A stretch of DNA of 64,000 bases from Prolixibacter sp. NT017 (GTDB lineage: Bacteria; Bacteroidota; Bacteroidia; Bacteroidales; Prolixibacteraceae). How positions within the stretch are numbered: the first letter of the stretch is position 1; the number at the start of each line of letters is the position of its first letter. A program made the position numbers and the translations under genes. The stretch is taken from contig NZ_BLAV01000001.1 in the NCBI RefSeq assembly GCF_009617875.1, forward strand, positions 1,240,001 to 1,304,000, read 5' to 3'. The notes under the pieces were generated by a model. It was not told where the DNA came from. It did not search any database and was given only the letters and a program-made list of their open reading frames with translations. Of this stretch, positions 9,317 through 16,696 are shown in pieces.

Positions 9317-9475
9317 GATATTATCTTTTATTCGTTTTCGGAAGGCGTGCCGATTAAACGAACAAGTAATAATGTCTTTTGTTTTCGTATACTTGGTGAG
9401 ATAGCTTTTTCGTCACCTGTTTAACTTTTTTTAATAATGATAAGAATGTTCTATCCGTTTTGGGTTGTCGAAATT

Positions 9476-10267
9476 TTATTTCCTGAAAAAACGCTCCACC
9501 GTTTCGTTAAACTCTTTCGGGTGTTGAATACAAACACCGTGGTTCGAATCGGGGAAAATACACAACTCTGCTTTGGGAATGGCCTTGAATATCCGAATCG
9601 TGTGACAAGGCTTGATGATGTCGTGATCGCCGGCCATCACCAGTGTCGGACATTTTATTGTATGAAGATTTTGATCGGAAATGTGAGGCTGGTACAGCAT
9701 CATCTTATTGAGAGCAATGACTGTTGGTGTTGCCTTCTTATCATGTTCCACAAAATTTCTCATATCCAGAATATCCTTATAAGGAACAGCTGTCGAATCG
9801 GGAACCGTATTGGCGCCGGAAATGGCCAGTTTCTTTACCTTGTCGGGGTGTTCAATAGCTAGAAGCAAACCATCGATACCGCCGTCGCTCCAACCGAGCA
9901 CAAAGGCCGAATCGACATGCAACTGTTCCATCAGGGCATTGAAGTCGGAAACCATTAGCCGGTAGGAGATCGTATCGGGAGAACCGCCCGATTTTCCTTG
10001 CAAACGGCTGTCGATAGCAATCACGCGGTAATGTTTTTCGAAGAAAGGAATCTGGTTACGGAAAGCGTTAATGGAACCTCCATTGCCGTGAAACATAACC
10101 AAAGGCTCACCACTTCCGTATGTTTCGTAATAAAGTTGTATTCCATTCACGTTAGCATAATGGCCAGCCCTGGGATTATTGCCGTAATCTGTCTTTTCCG
10201 GCTGTGCTTTTACTCCGGCGATGAAGAAAAAGAAAACCAAAATCAAGCTCGTTGTTTTGTTCATCAT
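9476..10267 (-). CDS. Exported alpha/beta hydrolase
   Basis: 263 aa with a signal peptide (residues 1-21, ending VKA). The alpha/beta-hydrolase fold is shown by the oxyanion HGNGGS (60-65), nucleophile elbow GWSDGG (Ser127), acid in GDHD (Asp216 most likely) and the histidine in DSNHGV (His243). Substrate unknown; the family includes esterases, lipases and C-C hydrolases. The signal peptide places it in the periplasm. It stands alone, with ~90-160 bp gaps on either side. Confidence 0.88.
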   Translation of the reverse strand: MMNKTTSLILVFFFFIAGVKAQPEKTDYGNNPRAGHYANVNGIQLYYETYGSGEPLVMFHGNGGSINAFRNQIPFFEKHYRVIAIDSRLQGKSGGSPDTISYRLMVSDFNALMEQLHVDSAFVLGWSDGGIDGLLLAIEHPDKVKKLAISGANTVPDSTAVPYKDILDMRNFVEHDKKATPTVIALNKMMLYQPHISDQNLHTIKCPTLVMAGDHDIIKPCHTIRIFKAIPKAELCIFPDSNHGVCIQHPKEFNETVERFFRK

Positions 10268-10361
10268 CTTATCTATTTGTGTTTATATTTCCAGGACGCA
10301 AGCCAGGATCAGCGGATAAAATTAAACTAATTTCAGGTATTTGATGAGCGTGCAGATATGA

Positions 10362-11447
10362 TTAGGCCTTGAAGGACATGGTGAAAGTGGTTCCCCTGTT
10401 GGGTTCGCTTTCAACCTCGATTTTTCCGCCCAGACTGGTAATGTGGTTGTGTACCAGGTATAATCCAATACCTTTACTTTCTTTATGGTCGTGAAATTTC
10501 TGACGCAAACCGAAAATTTTGTCTTTCACTTTTTCCATGTCGAATCCCAAACCGTTGTCACTAAATGTCAACAGAGCTCTTCCATCGGCTTTTTCTGAAC
10601 GAACATGAATGATCGGATGACTATCGGATCTGGCGTATTTAATTGAATTCGTCATCAGATTCAGGAATACACTTTCCATATATGTCCGGTTAAACCGGAT
10701 GGTATTCAAAGCTGAAAAGTCGGCATGAATAAATGTCCCGGATGTCTCGACTAATGAATGTATCGATTTACGCACTTTGTTCAGTGTTTCGCTCAAATTT
10801 ACTTCTTCTAAACGGGAATGAGCCTGATGTTTTTCGCTTAAAGCATCGACATAATTATCCAACGATTCTTTCAGGTATTCGCCCGATAATTTTAAGATCT
10901 TAACTAATTCAATAGCCTCTTCGTCGGTAAACTTCGAAATATCAAGCATATCGAGTACCGCCAGTACATTGTTAACGGGCGCTCGCAAATCGTGTGAGGT
11001 GGTGTAAGTTAGCTGTTTTAAATCGTTGTTGGAGCTGGATAGGTGGGAGAGCAAAGCGCTTCGATCGGCTTCCTGTCTTTTCTTATGAGTAATGTTTTTA
11101 GCAATAGCGAAGATTAGTTTTTCACTTTCAATTGGATAGGAAGTCCAGGATAACCATACAATCTCACCACTTTTGGTTTTATACCGGTTTTCAAAATGAA
11201 GAAGTGGTTTTGCCCTGGTAAGCTCCTCCCGTGCCTTATCCGTAGCATGCTTATCGGCACAATATACAAAGTCATTAATTGGGCGGGCATACAATTCTTC
11301 CATGCTATATCCCAGTAACTTTGAAACGGCTGGATTTATTTTCTTGAAATATCCGTCGTATCCTGCGATGCACAATAAGTCGGGTGACAAATCGAAATAA
11401 AGTTCATAATTAAAATTCGTACTGTTCATCTCTGTTGAATGAGTCAT
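10362..11447 (-). CDS. PAS-domain sensor histidine kinase
   Basis: 361 aa, soluble. Residues ~14-125 form a PAS domain (DLLCIAGYDGYFKKINPAVSKLLGY) with a PAC tail. The dimerisation/phospho-acceptor motif TTSHDLRAPVNN places the histidine at His152, typical of the Bacteroidota HWE/HisKA 'SHDLRAP' kinases. The C-terminus has N, G1 and G2 boxes (NLMTNSIKY, DNGLGFD, KGIGLYLVHNHI), so it is catalytically complete. No response regulator is adjacent, making it an orphan kinase; the signal sensed by the PAS domain is unknown. Confidence 0.9.
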   Translation of the reverse strand: MTHSTEMNSTNFNYELYFDLSPDLLCIAGYDGYFKKINPAVSKLLGYSMEELYARPINDFVYCADKHATDKAREELTRAKPLLHFENRYKTKSGEIVWLSWTSYPIESEKLIFAIAKNITHKKRQEADRSALLSHLSSSNNDLKQLTYTTSHDLRAPVNNVLAVLDMLDISKFTDEEAIELVKILKLSGEYLKESLDNYVDALSEKHQAHSRLEEVNLSETLNKVRKSIHSLVETSGTFIHADFSALNTIRFNRTYMESVFLNLMTNSIKYARSDSHPIIHVRSEKADGRALLTFSDNGLGFDMEKVKDKIFGLRQKFHDHKESKGIGLYLVHNHITSLGGKIEVESEPNRGTTFTMSFKA

Positions 11448-11589
11448 AAATCGATCTGCTGTTATTCTACTTCATCCAAGGTATATAGCCAATTTGGGCT
11501 TTTCTCCCCGTGTTTATTTTGAACGGAGAAAATGAACAAAAGTTGTTGTAGGGAATGAATTATCAATCAAAGGAGGATAAACTCTTTAT

Positions 11590-12039
11590 TTAATCCCAAA
11601 CAAAACGCCACGAACCATCGGACTGGCGTTTCCAAACTGTGTGAAAAATTCCCTCGGATGTTTTCGTGTTTCCCAGCGAGTCGGTCACAGTGTATTGATA
11701 ACTGCCATAGGTGTATCCCAAATCGCCTGATGAGGAAACATCCACAAAATCAGGTTTCCAGGTGAGACTAACTTGTTCTTTAGGTGTTATTTGTCGGGAA
11801 TAAAAGTCCTGTATTGCCTGTTTCCATTTGATTAATTGCTTATTGCGCAATATGACTGCATTATCGTCCGCATAGGTGAGAAATGCTTTGGGAATACCTT
11901 CTTTCCGAGCCATCTCGGCAAATGTCTGCTCAGTTTCCCGAATTTCTTCTTTCCATTGGTTCATTCGCGTTTCTTTTCCTGTTTTACAGGAAGAAAAAAA
12001 GAACAATGAAGTCAGGAAGACAACGATTAGTTTCTTCAT
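11590..12039 (-). CDS. NTF2-like (DUF4440/SnoaL-type) lipoprotein
   Basis: 149 aa. The N-terminus MKKLIVVFLTSLFFFSSCKTG is a lipoprotein signal with lipidation at Cys19. The rest resembles the NTF2-like DUF4440 fold: long N-terminal helix with FAEMARKEGIPKAFLTYADDNAV, then a curved beta-sheet ending HTVWKRQSDGSWRFVWD. Such domains bind small hydrophobic molecules or serve as non-catalytic scaffolds. Periplasmic or outer-membrane location is inferred. Confidence 0.78.
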   Translation of the reverse strand: MKKLIVVFLTSLFFFSSCKTGKETRMNQWKEEIRETEQTFAEMARKEGIPKAFLTYADDNAVILRNKQLIKWKQAIQDFYSRQITPKEQVSLTWKPDFVDVSSSGDLGYTYGSYQYTVTDSLGNTKTSEGIFHTVWKRQSDGSWRFVWD

Positions 12040-12078
12040 AAAACCTGAAGTAGATTTAGCTATAGAAGTATCAGTTGT

Positions 12079-12459
12079 TTATTTCAATACATACGATGCC
12101 AGCACGTGATGGACGTCGTACACATTCACTGATTTGTTGAACTGTTTCTTAACACTGGGCGTTTGTTCTCCGGCAACCCAAATCTTCAGTTCAGCATCCG
12201 GATCGAATGCATTGGGAGCTTCGATGCTGAACTTCGAAATATTTTTGTAAGCGATGGATTTGTATTCGACCTTATCCCCGGCTAGTCCCTGTTTGTCGAT
12301 TAGTATTAATCGTTTGGTGGTAAAGATGAATACGTCGTGGTATAGTTTGAATCCGAGTTCAATACCTTCGCCTTCAATCAAAAGCTTTTCGTATTTCTTC
12401 AAGAGCTCTTCCGGTTCCACGGTTCCGGCTTTGCCCAAAAGCGATGAAAATAGTCCCAT
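12079..12459 (-). CDS. Bacterial PH-domain protein
   Basis: 126 aa, cytoplasmic. The sequence (KLYHDVFIFTTKRLILIDKQG, then KSIAYKNISKFSIEAP and a final helix VHHVLASYVLK) matches the bacterial pleckstrin-homology domain family bPH_1 (YvbH/DUF1696 type). These form small beta-barrel oligomers, often linked to membrane or stress roles; biochemistry is largely unknown. It lies 40 bp upstream of the NTF2-like lipoprotein on the same strand and may be co-transcribed with it. Confidence 0.8.
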   Translation of the reverse strand: MGLFSSLLGKAGTVEPEELLKKYEKLLIEGEGIELGFKLYHDVFIFTTKRLILIDKQGLAGDKVEYKSIAYKNISKFSIEAPNAFDPDAELKIWVAGEQTPSVKKQFNKSVNVYDVHHVLASYVLK

Positions 12460-12554
12460 ACTGTTTTTGTTTATTGGTTTGGCTTTATCTTTATAAGGTA
12501 CTTAAATATCCGAATATTATCAACCAAACCTTTGCCGTGGGACTTTAACGGAGG

Positions 12555-13082
12555 TTATTTTAATTTCAGGCGAAAGCCGAATACGGGAAGCTCTTCCTGC
12601 ATAAAATCCAAATCTTCTGAACGTTCGAAGCCAAGGTTTTCATACATTTTCCAGGCTACTTGCATCGCTTTGGTCGAGTGAATAATTACTTGCTCCTGCT
12701 TTAGAGCTTTGGCTTTTCGAATGCATTCATTGCTCAGAAGTTTGCCGATGCCTTGTTTCCGGAAGGAAGGCGCAACAGCCAGTAACCTGAAGCCCGATGC
12801 ATTCTTCTCCTGCGTGGCGGTGCCTCCGGAACCATAATATCGCATATCGCTGAAATAAACAACGCCCCCGGCAATTTTACCTTCCGGTGAAACGGCTATC
12901 AAAAGTTCAGTGTGTGGTTTCTTCGTCCATTTCCCGATGTTGGCCAGCAAGTTGTAGTATTCGGGTTGTTCCGATTGTTTCGGAAATCCTTCCAGTTGGG
13001 AATAAACTTCGACCATGATTTGACCTAAAGTATCAAACTCTTCTGGTCTGCCATTGCGGATGGTGTAGATTTGCTGATGCAT
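12555..13082 (-). CDS. GNAT-family N-acetyltransferase
   Basis: 175 aa. The acetyl-CoA binding motif A is clear at RLLAVAPSFRKQGIGKLL (V-x-P-x-x-x-x-x-G-I-G pattern), followed by the motif B helix with KMYENLGFERS. Preceding strands match the GNAT fold (GGVVYFSDM). The acceptor substrate is not predictable. It sits 37 bp from the cyclase-family gene on the same strand, possibly in one transcript. Confidence 0.85.
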   Translation of the reverse strand: MHQQIYTIRNGRPEEFDTLGQIMVEVYSQLEGFPKQSEQPEYYNLLANIGKWTKKPHTELLIAVSPEGKIAGGVVYFSDMRYYGSGGTATQEKNASGFRLLAVAPSFRKQGIGKLLSNECIRKAKALKQEQVIIHSTKAMQVAWKMYENLGFERSEDLDFMQEELPVFGFRLKLK

Positions 13083-13118
13083 CGTTGATAATTAACTGTT
13101 ACCAAATTAATATTTCAC

Positions 13119-13880
13119 CTATTCAAAAATTGCTACAACCCGCGCAGGTGCGGCAGATGCTCCGACAATCTTCAATGGAAAAACAGCGACCTTGAAGCCG
13201 GAATAGGGGAGAGCTCCCAGGTTGACCAGCTGTTCCATATGATAATATTCCTTGTCTTTTCCGACGAGGTGGGCCTCCCAAAATAACTCCGAATTATCCG
13301 ATTCTTTCGCTTTTTCAATCATATGGGGAAGAGGCAGATCCCAGCCCCACGAATCGATTCCCATCACTTTGATGCCTTTATCGATCAGCCATCCGGTGGC
13401 TTCGGCACCCATGCCTGTTCCGATTTTGTGAAAATTTTTGGTCCCGTTGAATTTATCTCTTCCGGTTTTGACCAGGACAATCATTCCCTCTTTGAGTTTC
13501 AGATTATTTTGAGTCAGGAAATCAGTAATATCTTCTATCGTGATGGGATCGAAATCGGCCTTGTGTTCCATGTCGATAACCAATCCGTCGCCATAACACA
13601 GTTCCAGTGGCATTTCATCGATTGTTTTGGCTTTTTCACCGTTGGTCGTTGGCGCGTAGTGCCAGGGGGCATCAATATGCGTGGTGGCATGAACGCCCAT
13701 TTTCGTTATGGTGTCATCAGCCCATCCGGTAAAGCCTTTGGGGAATAGTTTAAAAGGCAGTCCCAGTAATCGGATCAGCCACCTGGCTTTCCCGTGTGGT
13801 TTATGTTTAACTTTTACTTTCATAAACCACGGGTCATTCGGGTTGTACTGAATGGGTTTGGAAAGATCGACTATTGGCAT
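13119..13880 (-). CDS. Cyclase-family metal-dependent hydrolase (kynurenine-formamidase fold)
   Basis: The metal-binding signature H-x-x-T-H-x-D-x-P-x-H is present as HATTHIDAPWH, with later conserved residues in GMGAEATGWLIDKGIKVMGIDSWGWD and WEAHL. These Mn/Zn enzymes hydrolyse amide or lactone bonds (N-formylkynurenine, isatin, arogenate-like substrates); the exact substrate is unknown. I choose the start at 13880 (MPIVDLSKP) because family members begin near this motif. An upstream in-frame Met at 13988 would add 36 non-homologous residues. At ~253 aa it has the usual family length. Confidence 0.8.
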   Translation of the reverse strand: MPIVDLSKPIQYNPNDPWFMKVKVKHKPHGKARWLIRLLGLPFKLFPKGFTGWADDTITKMGVHATTHIDAPWHYAPTTNGEKAKTIDEMPLELCYGDGLVIDMEHKADFDPITIEDITDFLTQNNLKLKEGMIVLVKTGRDKFNGTKNFHKIGTGMGAEATGWLIDKGIKVMGIDSWGWDLPLPHMIEKAKESDNSELFWEAHLVGKDKEYYHMEQLVNLGALPYSGFKVAVFPLKIVGASAAPARVVAIFE

Positions 13881-14012
13881 ATCATTTCTGCTTTTGGTTA
13901 TTTCCGGTCTTTGGTGTCCGAAAATAAACATTCTCAGTTTACAACAATCTCCTGTCAAAACATTTTTACATGAAATCCCGTTTAACATTCCGGATAGATA
14001 ATTAATTAAAAC

Positions 14013-14837
14013 ATGCGTAAACTTGCTCTTAACCCATATCGTCGGAAGATTACATCCGGCTTTCTTTTGGTTGCTGTACTTTTGGTGTTGAATGCGTGTT
14101 CTTCCGACAATTCAAATGCGCCTTCAACCTCCGTCAATCCGTTTGCTCCAGCCAACGGTTCATTCAATCATAACCTTGGGCCGGGGGCTTCGGCACATGA
14201 ATTCCTGGCATCCGATACTTACACTCAACTGGTTGTTGAAATACAGTACATGGATGGTTACAAACCAACCGCTGATGCAATTTCGAAACTGAAAACATTT
14301 CTGGAAAACCGCTTGAATAAGCCTTCCGGAATTTCGTTCATTTATACGCAAATAGCGCCCGGAGGAAAGACTACGTACACGCTGGATGACATAGCGAAGA
14401 TAGAAGAGAACAATAGGACCAACTTTACAGAAGGTCAGAAACTGGCTGGATATTTTTTGTTTCTCGATGGCGGATATACCGAAGACACGGACAAATCGAA
14501 GGTGTTGGGGGTCACGTATCGAAACACATCAGTCGCCATATTTGAAAAGACGATTCAATCATTAACTGCTCAGCCAACAGACCCTCAGCGATATGTTCTG
14601 GAAGCAACTGTTTATGAACATGAGTTTGGACATGTTCTGGGATTGGTTAACAATGGTTCGCCGATGCAAACCGATCATGAGGACACATCTCATCTGCACC
14701 ATTGCGATAATTCGAATTGTTTGATGAATTGGCAAGTTGAAAGCGGAGGTGTTGTGGGGAATTTGTTCGGAACCAATCCAATTCCGACGCTCGATCAAAA
14801 CTGTTTGGATGATTTGAAAGCAAATGGTGGTAAATAG
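14013..14837 (+). CDS. Metzincin-like zinc protease lipoprotein
   Basis: 274 aa, lipoprotein (lipobox LNAC, Cys29). The zinc site is HEFGHVLG (His203, Glu204, His207, Gly210), as in metzincins. About 20 residues later comes HCDNSNCLM (His230, Cys231, Cys236, Met238), which matches the archaemetzincin pattern H-C-x4-C-x-M with a longer linker. Met238 would be the Met-turn. So it is probably an active extracytoplasmic metallopeptidase. It diverges from the cyclase gene with ~130 bp between starts and has its own terminator. Confidence 0.75.
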   Translation: MRKLALNPYRRKITSGFLLVAVLLVLNACSSDNSNAPSTSVNPFAPANGSFNHNLGPGASAHEFLASDTYTQLVVEIQYMDGYKPTADAISKLKTFLENRLNKPSGISFIYTQIAPGGKTTYTLDDIAKIEENNRTNFTEGQKLAGYFLFLDGGYTEDTDKSKVLGVTYRNTSVAIFEKTIQSLTAQPTDPQRYVLEATVYEHEFGHVLGLVNNGSPMQTDHEDTSHLHHCDNSNCLMNWQVESGGVVGNLFGTNPIPTLDQNCLDDLKANGGK

Positions 14838-14864
14838 CCGAATCGAAATATTTGAGTGAAAATT

Positions 14865-14892
14865 ATGTCCGGTTAAGCCGGACATTTTTTTA
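14865..14892 (+). terminator. Rho-independent terminator
   Basis: Stem ATGTCCGG/CCGGACAT (14865-14872 with 14878-14885), 5-nt loop, followed directly by a run of seven T. It ends the metzincin-like lipoprotein gene. Confidence 0.9.
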
Positions 14893-14922
14893 TTGAGATC
14901 CCCGTCTCTTTTCGTACATTTC
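14893..14922 (+). promoter_or_regulatory. Candidate Bacteroidota sigma-ABfr promoter
   Basis: TTG at 14893-14895, a 19-nt spacer, then TACATTTC at 14915-14922, seven of eight matches to the -7 consensus TAnnTTTG. It sits 35 bp upstream of the Gfo/Idh/MocA start codon (14957). Confidence 0.5.
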
Positions 14923-14956
14923 GGTTATTGTTATTTCACCACCTAACCACTAAGCG

Positions 14957-16063
14957 ATGAACCGAAAACTGATATCTGTTATTCTAATCATTTTTACACT
15001 GATGGTAAATCAAAGTTCTGCACAGGAGAAAAAAATGCCTCACGTAAAATTGGGCATTGCCGGGCTGACTCATGGTCACGTGGGGTGGATTCTGGATGCG
15101 ATGAAAAAAGGTGATGTAAAAGTGGTAGGGATTGCCGAAAGCAACCGGGAAGTGGCCGAACGATATTCAAAACAGTATGGATTCCCGATGAGCATGGTTT
15201 ATCCAACATTGGAGGAAATGGTTATTCAAACCAAGCCGGACGGTGTAACTGCTTTCGGACCAATATTCGATCATTTACACGTGGTGGAAGTTTGTGCACC
15301 ACTGCACATTGACGTGATGGTAGAGAAACCGTTGGCCGTGAATGGAGAGCATTCACAGAAGATGGCTTGTCTGGCTCGTGAAAACGGAATCAAGTTGGTG
15401 ACTGATTATGAGACAACCTGGTATCCAACCAATCATTTGGCTTATCGAATGGCGGTGGATGAAAAGAAACTGGGTGAAATTCGCAAAGTGATTGTTTGTG
15501 ACGGTCACGAGGGGCCGAAGGAGATCAAAGTACAGCCGGAATTTCTTGCCTGGTTGACTGACCCGAAACAAAATGGGGGCGGGGCTGTGGTTGATTTTGG
15601 ATGTTACGGAGCCAATCTCATTACCTGGCTAATGAAAAATCAAAAGCCACTGACCGTTTCAGCTACGTTGCAAACTATGAAACCGGATGTTTATCCCAAC
15701 GTGGACGACGAAGCGACCATCATCCTAACTTATCCGGGTACGCAGGGAATCATTCAGGCTTCGTGGAACTGGCCTTTCAGCCGGAAAGATATGCAGATTT
15801 ATGGCCGCACAGGGGAGCTGTTTGCAGCCGACCGGCATGAATTTGACTACCGCTTAGCAGGAGAAAATGCTGAGACAAAGAAAGAGCTTTCCGAAAGGCC
15901 GGCACCTTATAACGACCCATTTGCCTGGTTTGAGGCAGTGATAAGAGGTGATATCATGGTCAAACCAACCGATCTATCATCGTTGGAAAACAACCTGATT
16001 GTTGTCGAAATATTGGATGCTGCCCGCGAGAGTGCCCGCTCCGGAAAAGTTGTTCATCTGTGA
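14957..16063 (+). CDS. Exported Gfo/Idh/MocA-family oxidoreductase
   Basis: 368 aa with a signal peptide (residues 1-22, SSAQ). The Rossmann fold is seen at KLGIAGLTHGHVGWIL, and the family's conserved EKP motif (VMVEKPLAV) carries the catalytic-site lysine. The C-terminal substrate domain begins near TTWYPTNHLAYR. Members use NAD(P) to oxidise or epimerise sugars; the exported Bacteroidota forms usually act on glycans or glycosides with a tightly bound cofactor. The nucleotide loop G-I-A-G-L-T-H-G lacks the usual G-x-G-x-x-G/A spacing, so cofactor use may differ. Gene context gives no substrate. Confidence 0.82.
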   Translation: MNRKLISVILIIFTLMVNQSSAQEKKMPHVKLGIAGLTHGHVGWILDAMKKGDVKVVGIAESNREVAERYSKQYGFPMSMVYPTLEEMVIQTKPDGVTAFGPIFDHLHVVEVCAPLHIDVMVEKPLAVNGEHSQKMACLARENGIKLVTDYETTWYPTNHLAYRMAVDEKKLGEIRKVIVCDGHEGPKEIKVQPEFLAWLTDPKQNGGGAVVDFGCYGANLITWLMKNQKPLTVSATLQTMKPDVYPNVDDEATIILTYPGTQGIIQASWNWPFSRKDMQIYGRTGELFAADRHEFDYRLAGENAETKKELSERPAPYNDPFAWFEAVIRGDIMVKPTDLSSLENNLIVVEILDAARESARSGKVVHL

Positions 16064-16088
16064 AAAAATCCGCTGAATATGTCCCGGC

Positions 16089-16415
16089 TTAGTCTCCTTC
16101 GGGCATATCACCAAGCGTTTTTCTTAGGTTGATGAGCGTTGTATTTTCAAACGGATGATAGGTCTGTTCAAACGGTTCTTCGCAGACTGCTTTATAAATG
16201 GATTGAGTGCGGTCGTCATTTGTGTCGAAATGTGTGATCCCGCAAATCAACTGAAGCATCTCTTCCCGGGTCGCGCCCGTTTCCGATGCCAGAATGATTT
16301 CGCGCAGCAGGCTTCCGGCAGACGAAACATTCAATGATTCTCCTCCAATCGCCAACATTCTGTTAATAACTAAATTAACTTGTTCCTCCTGTAGGTGAAG
16401 TTGCTGTTTTTTCAT
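16089..16415 (-). CDS. Hypothetical 108-aa protein
   Basis: Unrecognised small soluble protein, mostly helical, with cysteines and a histidine in the central part (LICGITHFDTNDD). It is convergent with the Gfo/Idh/MocA gene, only 25 bp from its stop. No signal peptide. The uninterrupted frame and a position that tiles neatly with its neighbours support it as real, but no function can be offered. Confidence 0.5.
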   Translation of the reverse strand: MKKQQLHLQEEQVNLVINRMLAIGGESLNVSSAGSLLREIILASETGATREEMLQLICGITHFDTNDDRTQSIYKAVCEEPFEQTYHPFENTTLINLRKTLGDMPEGD

Positions 16416-16696
16416 AGGTTACCTTACGTTATTGCAGTTACTCTTCTTTTTTGCACATGCGCCTCAAATATACAGTCCTTTCGGGTTATGGCAAATATGT
16501 TGTATTACATGTTGAGATTCCGTTATTTATATTGCTTAAGAAAGTTGAAAACCATTGGGTTCGTAATACCCCTGTCCTGTATGACATTCCTGTTAAGTTG
16601 AAAGCAATTACTTTTTAAATGTTATTTGGATTCACCGTCGATTCCATATTTTGTCTCCGTGAATTTTATCCATTTGTACGCTTAAACTAACTAATT

